Positions 1 through 7,592 are shown, numbered from the stretch's first letter. The stretch is DNA of 8,326 nucleotides from Burkholderiales bacterium (GCA_947453585.1 CANGHQ010000061.1:1-8326); one strand, 5' to 3'. Translations and numbers: made by a program. Notes: generated from the letters alone by a model not told the origin.

Positions 1-3000
1 CATTCGTAATCTGCCCCAGCGAGCAGACGCGCACCGCGTCCATCAGCACTTCAAAGACGTTGTCGTTGGCAATCACCGCTTGTTGCAGGCGGGCCAGCAT
101 GGCGGGGGACTCGGTGGCGTGGCGGGCGTGGAAAGCGTGCAGGCGCTCTAGCTGGCTGGCTTTTTCGGCGTCGGTGCTGCGCGCCAACTCCAACTTGTCC
201 ATCACCTGGTCACCATGTGGGTTGCGGAAGGTGTTGACGCCAATGATCGGCAGCTCGCCGGTGTGCTTGAGCATCTCATACGTCATGGATTCGTCTTGGA
301 TCTTGCCGCGCTGGTAGCCGGTCTCCATGGCCCCGAGCACGCCGCCGCGCTCGGCAATTTTCTCGAACTCGGCGAGCACCGCTTCTTCGAGTAGCTCGGT
401 GAGCTCTTCGATGATGAAGGCGCCTTGGCCGGGGTTCTCGTTTTTGGCCAGACCCCATTCGCGGTTGATGATGAGCTGGATCGCCATGGCGCGGCGCACC
501 GATTCTTCGGTCGGCGTGGTGATGGCTTCGTCAAACGCGTTGGTGTGCAGGCTGTTGCAGTTGTCGTAAATCGCAATCAGCGCTTGCAACGTGGTGCGGA
601 TGTCGTTGAACTGGATCTCTTGCGCGTGCAGGCTGCGCCCGCTGGTCTGAATGTGGTATTTCAGCTTTTGGCTGCGCTCGTTGGCACCGTATTTTTCTTT
701 CATGGCCACAGCCCAGATGCGGCGCGCCACGCGGCCCATCACGGTGTATTCCGGGTCCATACCGTTGCTGAAGAAGAAGCTCAGGTTCGGCGCAAAGTCG
801 TCAATATGCATGCCACGCGCCAGATACGCTTCGACAAAGGTGAAGCCGTTGGAGAGCGTGAAAGCCAGCTGGCTGATCGGGTTGGCGCCGGCTTCGGCGA
901 TGTGATAGCCGCTGATGGACACGCTGTAAAAATTGCGCACGTCGTGGTGCACAAAATACTGCGCAATGTCGCCCATAACCTTCAATGAAAATTCGGTCGA
1001 GAAGATGCAGGTGTTCTGGCCCTGGTCTTCTTTCAGAATGTCGGCCTGCACCGTGCCGCGCACATTGGCCAGCACCCATTCCTTGATCTTGGCGGTCTCC
1101 GTCTCAGTGGGTTCGCGGCCGTTGTCCGTCTTGAACTTGTCAATGTTCGGGTCAACAGCGGTGTTCATGAACATGGCCAGAATGCTGGGCGCAGGTCCAT
1201 TGATGGTCATGCTCACCGAGGTGCTGGGGTTGCACAAATCAAAGCCGCCGTACAGCACCTTCATGTCGTCGATGGTGGCAATGCTCACGCCACTGTTGCC
1301 CACTTTGCCGTAAATGTCCGGGCGCGGGTCGGGGTCGTTGCCGTAGAGCGTGACCGAGTCAAAGGCGGTGGACAGGCGCTTGGCCGCCATGCCGCTGCTA
1401 AGAAGCTTGAAGCGCGTGTTGGTGCGAAAGGCGTCGCCCTCGCCGGCAAACATGCGGGTCGGGTCTTCGCCCTCGCGCTTGAAGGCAAAGGTGCCGGCGG
1501 TGTAGGGATAGCTGCCGGGCACGTTGTCGAGCATCAGCCACTTCAGGATTTCGCCGTGGTCTTCATAGGTGGGCAGCGCCACCTTGCGGATGGTGGTGCC
1601 TGAGAGCGACTTGGTGGTGAGTGCTGTGCGAATCTCTTTGTCGCGGATTTTGACGACGTATTCGTCGCCCGCGTAGGCCTTTTGCATTTCCGGCCACTGG
1701 GTGAGTAGTTTTTTGGCGGCGGCGTCTTGCGTTTGTTCACGCTCTTGCGCCAAGCCCACAGCGGCCTCGGCGGCACGGGCTTTGCCAGGGCGGCCCGCTT
1801 CCAGCATGGCGGCGGCGGCACGCAGTTGCTGGATCTCGCGGGCGAGATGCGCCTGGGCGCGGGCGCGCTTTTTGTAGCCGCGCACCGTGTCGCTGATCTC
1901 GGCCAAATAGCGCGTGCGCGCAGCGGGCACGATGGGCACTTGGTTGCTGCTATGGCGCACACCGGCCACTGGCAACAGGCGCTGCTCGGGCACAGCCAGG
2001 CCCAGGGCCTGCAGGCGCGGCAGCATGGCCTGGTAGAGGGCGGTAACGCCGTCGTCGTTAAAGCGCGCGGCCATGGTGCCAAACACGGGCATGCTTTCCA
2101 TGGGCGTGGTCCAGGCTTCGCGGTTGCGCTGCACTTGCTTGGCCACGTCGCGCATCGCGTCTGCAGAACCCTTGCGGTCAAACTTGTTGATGGCCACAAA
2201 CTCGGCAAAGTCGAGCATGTCAATTTTTTCCAGCTGGCTGGCCGCGCCAAACTCGGGCGTCATCACGTACAGCGGCACGTCCACCAGCGGCACGATGGCC
2301 GCGTCGCCCTGGCCGATGCCAGAGGTTTCGACCACGATCAAATCAAAACCGGCCACTTTGCAGGCGGCAATCACGTCAGGCAGCGCCTGGCTGATCTCGG
2401 AGCCAAAGTCGCGTGTGGCAAGGGAACGCATAAAGACGCGGGCACCCGCGTCTTTGGTGGTGGTCGCCCAAGGCGAAATCGCGTTCATGCGAATGCGGTC
2501 GCCCAAGAGCGCGCCACCACTTTTGCGCCGCGATGGGTCAATCGAAATCACCGCAATGCGCAGCGTGTCGCCACAGTCCAGGCGCAGGCGGCGGATCAGC
2601 TCGTCGGTCAGCGAAGACTTGCCCGCGCCGCCTGTGCCGGTAATGCCAATGCTCGGAATATGCGTGGCAGCCGCCTGCGTGCGCAGGGCTTGCAAAGTCG
2701 TCTCATTGACCTTGCCAGCCTCGACCACGGTCAAAAACTGCGCCAGCGCGCGCCAATGCGCGTCGCTGTGGCCCTGGATGGCGGCCAGGTCGCTGGGCGC
2801 ATAGGGCGCCAGGTCGTGGTCGCAGCGCATCACCATCTCGCCAATCATGCCGGCCAGGCCCATTTTTTGGCCGTCTTCAGGGCTGTAAATGCGGGTGACG
2901 CCATAGCTTTGCAGCTCCGCAATCTCAGACGGCACGATCACCCCGCCGCCGCCGCCAAACACCTTGATATGCGCCCCGCCCCGGCTCTTGAGCAGATCGA

Positions 3001-3271
3001 CCATGTACTTGAAATACTCCACATGGCCGCCCTGGTAGGAACTGATCGCAATGCCTTGCACGTCTTCCTGCAAGGCTGCAGTCACCACCTCTTCCACGCT
3101 GCGGTTGTGGCCCAGGTGAATCACCTCGGCGCCCATGCCTTGCAGAATGCGCCGCATGATATTGATGGCCGCGTCGTGGCCGTCAAACAGGCTGGCTGCG
3201 GTGACAAAGCGCACCTTTTGGCTGGGGCGGTAGTTGGCCAGGGCTTGGTATTCAGCGGAAAGATCGGTCAT
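1..3271 (-). CDS. icmF: Fused isobutyryl-CoA mutase IcmF (3' end cut by window edge)
   Basis: Adenosylcobalamin-dependent mutase interconverting isobutyryl-CoA and n-butyryl-CoA in the cytoplasm, with its own G-protein chaperone domain built in. The minus frame is open for 1090 codons from 3271 to the window edge; the family length (about 1090-1100) suggests only some 15 residues are missing. Visible domain order: B12-binding domain (about 1-140) with D30-G-H32-D and a later SYQGGH stretch; MeaB-like GTPase domain with Walker A GTGGAGKS (Lys218), an ETSGIGQGD stretch and base-specificity NKFD (362-365); helical linker (about 415-520); substrate TIM barrel to the end. In the barrel, Phe595 (in TAGTF) and Gln752 (in KEDQGQNT) stand where methylmalonyl-CoA mutase has Tyr and Arg. 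This points to isobutyryl-CoA, not methylmalonyl-CoA. The family catalytic histidine is His790 in SISGYHIAEAG. The start at 3271 (MTDLS) matches how I remember relatives beginning. An in-frame ATG at 3298 would add nine residues, and neither has a strong ribosome binding site. The identification is firm; the exact start is less so. Confidence 0.95.
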   Translation of the reverse strand, partial: MTDLSAEYQALANYRPSQKVRFVTAASLFDGHDAAINIMRRILQGMGAEVIHLGHNRSVEEVVTAALQEDVQGIAISSYQGGHVEYFKYMVDLLKSRGGAHIKVFGGGGGVIVPSEIAELQSYGVTRIYSPEDGQKMGLAGMIGEMVMRCDHDLAPYAPSDLAAIQGHSDAHWRALAQFLTVVEAGKVNETTLQALRTQAAATHIPSIGITGTGGAGKSSLTDELIRRLRLDCGDTLRIAVISIDPSRRKSGGALLGDRIRMNAISPWATTTKDAGARVFMRSLATRDFGSEISQALPDVIAACKVAGFDLIVVETSGIGQGDAAIVPLVDVPLYVMTPEFGAASQLEKIDMLDFAEFVAINKFDRKGSADAMRDVAKQVQRNREAWTTPMESMPVFGTMAARFNDDGVTALYQAMLPRLQALGLAVPEQRLLPVAGVRHSSNQVPIVPAARTRYLAEISDTVRGYKKRARAQAHLAREIQQLRAAAAMLEAGRPGKARAAEAAVGLAQEREQTQDAAAKKLLTQWPEMQKAYAGDEYVVKIRDKEIRTALTTKSLSGTTIRKVALPTYEDHGEILKWLMLDNVPGSYPYTAGTFAFKREGEDPTRMFAGEGDAFRTNTRFKLLSSGMAAKRLSTAFDSVTLYGNDPDPRPDIYGKVGNSGVSIATIDDMKVLYGGFDLCNPSTSVSMTINGPAPSILAMFMNTAVDPNIDKFKTDNGREPTETETAKIKEWVLANVRGTVQADILKEDQGQNTCIFSTEFSLKVMGDIAQYFVHHDVRNFYSVSISGYHIAEAGANPISQLAFTLSNGFTFVEAYLARGMHIDDFAPNLSFFFSNGMDPEYTVMGRVARRIWAVAMKEKYGANERSQKLKYHIQTSGRSLHAQEIQFNDIRTTLQALIAIYDNCNSLHTNAFDEAITTPTEESVRRAMAIQLIINREWGLAKNENPGQGAFIIEELTELLEEAVLAEFEKIAERGGVLGAMETGYQRGKIQDESMTYEMLKHTGELPIIGVNTFRNPHGDQVMDKLELARSTDAEKASQLERLHAFHARHATESPAMLARLQQAVIANDNVFEVLMDAVRVCSLGQITN

Positions 3272-3313
3272 AGTGGGCGGTCTCGGTGGGGTTGCCATTG
3301 TTCTTGCTCTGAG

Positions 3314-3335
3314 TTGACGTTTACGTTAACGTCAA
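3314..3335. promoter_or_regulatory. 22-bp palindrome, candidate operator for icmF
   Basis: Left arm TTGACGTT (3314-3321), six-base centre TACGTT, right arm AACGTCAA (3328-3335). The arms are perfect inverted repeats and the centre adds a further ACGT, so 20 of 22 positions are symmetric. It lies 42 bp upstream of the icmF start at 3271 and 67 bp upstream of coaX. Both arms read as TTGACG in their own direction, so a -35 element may be embedded, but I find no convincing -10 partner. The TTTACGTTAACGT-like core resembles, from memory, sites of the MerR-family regulator LiuR, which controls branched-chain amino acid and acyl-CoA degradation in proteobacteria. That would fit an isobutyryl-CoA enzyme. 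The palindrome is seen directly; the regulator is inference. Confidence 0.65.
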
Positions 3336-3402
3336 TCCAGAGCCCCCGACTGTAAACCATCGCGCCGGGTTGGCGATAATGCGCCCAAACTTATCTGCCC
3401 CT

Positions 3403-4173
3403 ATGACCCTCCTCGCACTGGACATCGGCAACACCCGCCTCAAGTGGGCGCATTACGCATCCCCCCTCCCCGGGGCTGAACTTTTGGCCCATGGCGCCGA
3501 GTTTTTGGAAAATATTGACAAGCTGGGCGACGATGTCTGGGCGACATTACCGCAGCCCACCCACATTCTGGGTTGTGTGGTGGCAGGCGACGCCGTCAAA
3601 CGTCGGGTGGAAGAGCAACTCGAACTTTGGGACGTGACGCCGCAATGGGTGGTGGCCAGCGACGCAGAAGCCGGCCTGAGCAACGGCTACGACCACCCCA
3701 GCCGCCTGGGCGCCGACCGCTGGGTAGCGATGATTGGCGCCTACCACCGCATGCTGGCACAAGGCGCGCCCCGACCCATGGTGGTGGTGATGGTGGGCAC
3801 GGCGGTGACCGTAGAGGCGATATTGCCGGACGGCCGCTTTTTGGGCGGCTTTATCCTGCCCGGCCACGGCATCATGCTGCGCGCGCTGGAGTCCGGCACC
3901 GCCGGCCTGCACGTGCCCACGGGCGACGTATGCCCTTTTCCCACCAATACCAGCGACGCACTCACCAGCGGCGGCACCTACGCCATTGCCGGTGCGGTGG
4001 AATGCATGGTGCAGCACGTGCGCCAGCGCTGCGGCGAAGAGCCGCTGTGCATCATGACGGGCGGCGCAGGCTGGAAAATGGCGCCCAGCATGACGCGCCC
4101 TTTTGAGCTGGTGGACAACCTGATTTTTGACGGCCTGCTGGTGATTGCCCAGCGGCGTTTTGGCCCGCGCTAA
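3403..4173 (+). CDS. coaX: Type III pantothenate kinase
   Basis: Phosphorylates pantothenate with ATP, the first committed step of coenzyme A synthesis, in the cytoplasm. It has 256 residues, normal for the CoaX/Baf family (ASKHA fold). Motifs: N-terminal phosphate-binding loop LALDIGNTRLKW (Asp7-Ile-Gly-Asn-Thr11), GADRW with Asp105, then VGTAVTVEAI followed by GGFILPGHG, and MTGGAG near the C-terminus. At position 138 a Glu replaces the Asp common in other CoaX proteins (TAxTxD). I recall the same Glu in the Burkholderia enzyme, so it is probably lineage-typical. The reading frame can be extended upstream (TTG 3370, ATG 3379), but the ATG at 3403 puts the Asp loop at residue 7 as in relatives, so I chose it; no good Shine-Dalgarno supports any start. 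In many betaproteobacteria coaX follows birA. Here it stands alone, divergent from icmF and convergent with the next gene. A GATAAT at 3375-3380 could be a -10, but no clear -35 was found. Confidence 0.92.
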   Translation: MTLLALDIGNTRLKWAHYASPLPGAELLAHGAEFLENIDKLGDDVWATLPQPTHILGCVVAGDAVKRRVEEQLELWDVTPQWVVASDAEAGLSNGYDHPSRLGADRWVAMIGAYHRMLAQGAPRPMVVVMVGTAVTVEAILPDGRFLGGFILPGHGIMLRALESGTAGLHVPTGDVCPFPTNTSDALTSGGTYAIAGAVECMVQHVRQRCGEEPLCIMTGGAGWKMAPSMTRPFELVDNLIFDGLLVIAQRRFGPR

Positions 4174-4209
4174 GGCAATTAAGGCGCCCTGGGTCAGGCG
4201 GCCTTTGCC
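4174..4209. terminator. Weak bulged hairpin between convergent genes
   Basis: Directly after the coaX stop, GGCA (4174-4177) plus AAGGC (4181-4185) can pair with GCCTT (4201-4205) plus TGCC (4206-4209), leaving an ATT bulge and a 15-base loop. It overlaps the last codons of the convergent amidohydrolase gene. No T-run follows on either strand, so it is at best a weak or Rho-assisted end signal for the two facing genes, which are only 20 bp apart. Confidence 0.25.
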
Positions 4210-5387
4210 AGCCAGGCCTCAGCCAGCCGCACCCAATAGCTCGCGCCCAGCGGAATCAGCCGGTCATTGAAGTCATAACTGGGGTTGTGCAGCATGCACG
4301 GCCCCCCGCCGTGGCCCAAGCTGCGGTGGTCGCCGTCGCCATTGCCCAAGAACACATAGCAGCCCGGTTTGGCCATCAACATATAGGCAAAGTCTTCGGC
4401 GCCCATGGTGGGCTCTTGCGCCTGAATGCGATCAGCCCCCACCAGCGCGGTCATCACGCTGCGGGCAAAGTCCGCCTCGGGCGCGCTGTTGATGGTGGGC
4501 GGGTAGTTGCGGCGAAACTCAAACGCGCATTCCACACCAAAGGCCGCCGCCGTATGCTGCGCCACTTCGCGCATGCGCTGCTCGAGCATGTCCAGCACCT
4601 CAAAGGTGAACGAGCGCACCGTGCCTTGCAGCTCGCATGAATTGGGGATCACATTGGTGGCTTCGCCCGCGTGGATCATGGTCACCGATATCACCCCGGC
4701 GTCAATGGGCTTGAGGTTGCGGCTCACAATCGTCTGAAAAGCTTGCACCATCTGGCAGGCCACTGGCACCGGATCAAGCCCCAGGTGCGGCATCGCGCCA
4801 TGCGCGCCCTTGCCCCGAATGGTGATTTTGAATTCATTGCTCGACGCCATTACCGGCCCGGCGCTCACCGCAAAATTCCCTTGCGCAATGCCCGGCCAGT
4901 TGTGCATGCCAAACACGGCATCCATCGGGAACTGCTCGAACAGACCCTCCTTGATCATCTCGCGTGCGCCGCCGCCGCCCTCCTCGGCCGGCTGAAAGAT
5001 CAGGTACACGGTGCCGTCAAAGTCGCGGTGCGTGCTCAGGTAATGAGCCGCAGCCAGCAGCATGGCGGTGTGGCCATCGTGGCCGCAGGAATGCATCTTT
5101 CCCGGGTGCACGCTGGCGTGGGCAAAGGTGTTGGCCTCTTGCATGGGCAAGGCGTCCATGTCGGCGCGCAAGCCAATAGCCCGTGTGGACGTGCCCGCCT
5201 TGACGATGCCCACCACGCCGGTGGTGCCCAGGCCCCGGTGGATGGGAATGCCCCATTCGGTCAGCTTGGCCGCCACCACGTCGGCGGTGCGCACTTCCTT
5301 AAAGCAAAGCTCGGGGTGGGCGTGCAGGTCGCGGCGTATGGCGGCAATGGCTGGGGCGTGGTGGACGATGGATTCGATCAAATGCAT
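4194..5387 (-). CDS. M20-family metal-dependent amidohydrolase (hippurate hydrolase/aminoacylase-like)
   Basis: Expected to cleave the amide bond of an N-acylated amino acid or similar small substrate using two divalent metals, in the cytoplasm; no signal peptide is visible. It has 397 residues, typical of the M20D/HipO-AmhX-type group. Landmarks: RRDLHAHPELCFKE (18-31) at the N-terminus, ADMDALPMQE (75-84), SCGHDGHT with metal-binding Cys101 and His103, QPAEEGGGG with catalytic/metal Glu135-Glu136, GMHNWP with His162, a dimerisation domain beginning near SSNEFKITIRGKGAHGAMPH, then MGAEDFAYML and a C-terminal MLHNPSYDFND that supplies the last metal histidine. All key residues are present, so it should be active. 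The frame continues upstream of 5387, but the family start (MHLIESIV) and an AAGG seven bases before it fix the start there. Substrates vary widely in this family (hippurate, acetyl-amino acids, IAA conjugates) and cannot be read from sequence. It is divergent from the molybdoenzyme gene across a 102-bp gap. Confidence 0.9.
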   Translation of the reverse strand: MHLIESIVHHAPAIAAIRRDLHAHPELCFKEVRTADVVAAKLTEWGIPIHRGLGTTGVVGIVKAGTSTRAIGLRADMDALPMQEANTFAHASVHPGKMHSCGHDGHTAMLLAAAHYLSTHRDFDGTVYLIFQPAEEGGGGAREMIKEGLFEQFPMDAVFGMHNWPGIAQGNFAVSAGPVMASSNEFKITIRGKGAHGAMPHLGLDPVPVACQMVQAFQTIVSRNLKPIDAGVISVTMIHAGEATNVIPNSCELQGTVRSFTFEVLDMLEQRMREVAQHTAAAFGVECAFEFRRNYPPTINSAPEADFARSVMTALVGADRIQAQEPTMGAEDFAYMLMAKPGCYVFLGNGDGDHRSLGHGGGPCMLHNPSYDFNDRLIPLGASYWVRLAEAWLAKAA

Positions 5388-5394
5388 AAGTGGG

Positions 5395-5398
5395 CCTT
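5395..5398 (-). promoter_or_regulatory. Ribosome binding site of the amidohydrolase gene
   Basis: On the minus strand AAGG lies seven bases before the ATG at 5387. It decides the start against a much longer open frame (to 5699) that would run into the divergent molybdoenzyme gene. Confidence 0.6.
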
Positions 5399-5410
5399 GG
5401 AAAATTCCGC

Positions 5411-5459
5411 AAAATAGCAGGTGCGGCTGGCGCGGGCTTGCTACCATGGGTGCTATTTT
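5411..5459. repeat. Long-spaced perfect inverted repeat in divergent promoter region
   Basis: AAAATAGCA (5411-5419) and TGCTATTTT (5451-5459) are perfect 9-bp inverted copies around a 31-bp GC-rich spacer. The element fills about half of the 102-bp gap between the amidohydrolase start and the molybdoenzyme start. From memory, Comamonadaceae genomes carry dispersed intergenic palindromes with AAAATAGC...GCTATTTT ends, so this may be a decayed copy of such a REP-like family. Alternatively it is a pair of regulator half-sites shared by the two divergent genes. I cannot decide without genome-wide counts. Confidence 0.55.
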
Positions 5460-5489
5460 CACCCTACTGCGCAGCGCGCCGAAGTCACT

Positions 5490-7592
5490 ATGCCAGAGAC
5501 CATTCGCATCCACGCCGACGCCGCACCTGGCACCCATAGCGTCGTAGGCGCCTGCCCGCACGATTGTCCAGACACCTGCTCGCTCATCACCACGGTGCAA
5601 GACGGGGTGGCGGTCAAGGTTCAGGGCAATCCGAACCACCCGCAGACCGACGGCGTGCTGTGTACCAAGGTGGCGCGCTATACCGAGCGCACCTACCACC
5701 CCGAGCGCCTCTTGCAGCCCCTGCGCCGCAGCGGCCCCAAGGGCTCAGGCCAATTCACGCCGGTGTCCTGGGACGAGGCACTGGCCGACATCGCGCAGCG
5801 CCTCCAATCCATCGTGGCCGACCCGCAGCGGGGCCCGCAAGCCGTTTTGCCCTATAGCTACGCCGGCACCATGGGCTGGGTCCAGGGCGAGGCCATGGCC
5901 GATCGCTTTTTCAACCGCATGGGCGCATCCCTCTTGGAGCGCACTATTTGCGCGTCCGCCGGGAGCACGGCCATGGGCGCCACGCTGGGCGGCCAGGTGG
6001 GCATGCGGGTGGAGTTTTTTGCAGAGTCCAAGCTCATCATCATCTGGGGCAGCAACCCGATTGGCAGCAATCTGCACTTCTGGCGCTACGCGCAAGCCGC
6101 CAAGCGCAATGGCGCCAAGCTCATTTGCATTGACCCGCGCAAAACCGAAACCGCAGAAAAGTGCCACGAACACATCGCCCTGCGCCCCGGCACCGACGCG
6201 GCGCTGGCGCTGGCGCTGATGCAGCAGCTCATCGTCCACGACTGGCTGGACCACGACTACATTGCACGCCACACCCTGGGCTGGCAGGCGCTGCGAGAAC
6301 GCGCGCTGCAGTGGACGCCCGAGCGCGCCGCTGTGGTTTGCGGCATTCCCGTGGCGCAAATCGAATCGCTGGCGCGCGGCTACGGCGCGTCCGTTGCGAG
6401 CCGCGAACCCGCAGCCATTCGCCTGAACTACGGCATGCAGCGCGCGCGTGGCGGCGGCAATGCGGTACGCGCGGTGGCCTGCCTGCCCGCACTCATTGGC
6501 GCTTGGCGGCACCGGGCCGGGGGCATGCTGCTGTCGGCCTCGGGCACCCATGTGTTTGACGAGTCGGCGCTCAGTCGCCCGGACTTGCGCGCAGCGGGCC
6601 CCAGCCGCAGCGTGAACATGAGCACCATTGGCGACGAGCTGCAGCGCCCGGCCAGCGCCAGTTTTGGCCCCCAGATTGACGCCCTCATCGTCTACAACAG
6701 CAACCCGGTAGCGGTGGCACCTGATTCGGGCAAGGTGGTGCAAGGCTTTGGCCGCGAAGACCTGTTTACTGTGGTGCTTGAACACTTCCAGACCGACACG
6801 GCCGACTACGCCGACTACATCCTGCCAGCCACAACGCAGCTGGAGCACTGGGACGTGCACACCACCTACGGCCACACCGACATCCTGCTCAACCGCCCGG
6901 CCATCGCACCCGTAGGCAAGGCCTGCACCAACACCGACATCTTCCGGGCCCTGGCGCAGGCCATGGGCTACTCAGAGCCCTGCTTTGCCGATGACGACCT
7001 GGCCCTGTGCCAGATGGCGTTTGACGCGCGGGTGGACTTTGCGCAGTTGCTCGAACACGGCTTTGTTAGCCTGAGCCTGCCAGAAGCACCGTTCGCAGAG
7101 GGCGGCTTTGCCACGCCCTCGGGCAAATGCGAGTTCTTCAGCGCCCGCCTAGCGGCGTCCAACGGCGACGGACTACCCGATTACCTGCCCAACTACGAAC
7201 CTGCAGACGCCAACAGCAGCTACCCGCTGGCCATGATTTCTCCGCCAGCGCGCAATTTCATGAACTCGACCTTCGCCAACGTCAAAAGCCTGCGCGCCAT
7301 TGAGGGCGAGCCGCTACTGGAGATCAGTGCGGCAGATGCCGCCACACGCCGCATTGAGAGCGGTGACATGGTGCGCGTCTTCAATGGCCGTGGCCAATAC
7401 CACTGCAAGGCCAGCGTGAGCCCGCGCGCAAGACAAGGCGTGGTCAACGGCTTGGGCGTGTGGTGGCGAAAACTTGGGCCCAAAGGCACGAATGTGAATG
7501 AAGTCACAGGCCAACAACTCACCGATATGGGGCGTGCGCCCACGTTTTACGACTGCGCGGTCGAAGTTGAAAAATCACCCAGCTTGGAATGA
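5490..7592 (+). CDS. Molybdopterin-dependent oxidoreductase, DMSO reductase family, substrate unknown
   Basis: A 700-residue enzyme expected to bind bis-molybdopterin guanine dinucleotide (Mo or W) and one [4Fe-4S] cluster. N-terminal cluster site: Cys22-x3-Cys26-x3-Cys30-x27-Cys58, followed by Lys60, the basic residue typical of electron-passing members. The MPT-binding core has WGSNPIGSN (from 186), IDPRKTE (Asp215) and LRPGTDAAL (about 231-239). A second Rossmann-like part has VYNSNPVAVAPDS (about 401-413) and DYADYILPATTQLEHWD. The C-terminal dinucleotide-binding domain begins near YPLAMISPP (578) and runs to about 690. Cys154, in TICASAG, is a candidate metal ligand by position (inference). 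There is no twin-arginine signal, so it is probably cytoplasmic. The open frame reaches back to 5421 (GTG), but family-like sequence begins after ATG 5490, preceded by a weak GAAG. It resembles the uncharacterised YoaE/BisC-like branch, which also contains formate dehydrogenases and acetylene hydratase. No electron-transfer subunit or cofactor gene is adjacent, so the reaction is unknown. Confidence 0.9.
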   Translation: MPETIRIHADAAPGTHSVVGACPHDCPDTCSLITTVQDGVAVKVQGNPNHPQTDGVLCTKVARYTERTYHPERLLQPLRRSGPKGSGQFTPVSWDEALADIAQRLQSIVADPQRGPQAVLPYSYAGTMGWVQGEAMADRFFNRMGASLLERTICASAGSTAMGATLGGQVGMRVEFFAESKLIIIWGSNPIGSNLHFWRYAQAAKRNGAKLICIDPRKTETAEKCHEHIALRPGTDAALALALMQQLIVHDWLDHDYIARHTLGWQALRERALQWTPERAAVVCGIPVAQIESLARGYGASVASREPAAIRLNYGMQRARGGGNAVRAVACLPALIGAWRHRAGGMLLSASGTHVFDESALSRPDLRAAGPSRSVNMSTIGDELQRPASASFGPQIDALIVYNSNPVAVAPDSGKVVQGFGREDLFTVVLEHFQTDTADYADYILPATTQLEHWDVHTTYGHTDILLNRPAIAPVGKACTNTDIFRALAQAMGYSEPCFADDDLALCQMAFDARVDFAQLLEHGFVSLSLPEAPFAEGGFATPSGKCEFFSARLAASNGDGLPDYLPNYEPADANSSYPLAMISPPARNFMNSTFANVKSLRAIEGEPLLEISAADAATRRIESGDMVRVFNGRGQYHCKASVSPRARQGVVNGLGVWWRKLGPKGTNVNEVTGQQLTDMGRAPTFYDCAVEVEKSPSLE

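Noticed and set aside
1727..3355. A 542-codon open frame on the plus strand antisense to icmF
   Set aside because: Its product is a low-complexity mix rich in His, Arg, Ala and Gly without family features. It mirrors the GC-biased codons of icmF, whose domains are unmistakable on the other strand.
3375..3380. GATAAT as the coaX promoter -10
   Set aside because: No acceptable -35 hexamer at the usual distance; mentioned only in the coaX entry.
4671..5417. A 248-codon plus-strand frame antisense to the amidohydrolase
   Set aside because: A shadow of the amidohydrolase codons with atypical composition (His/Ala/Gly-rich).
5421..5489. N-terminal extension of the molybdoenzyme from GTG 5421, possibly as an export signal
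   Set aside because: The extra residues contain no twin-arginine motif or hydrophobic signal and run through the inverted repeat in the promoter region.
5388..5699. N-terminal extension of the amidohydrolase to 5699
   Set aside because: It would overlap the divergent molybdoenzyme coding region; family start and ribosome binding site support 5387.
5745..6875. A 376-codon minus-strand frame antisense to the molybdoenzyme
   Set aside because: Same shadow effect: no recognisable domain, and the plus strand encodes a complete enzyme.
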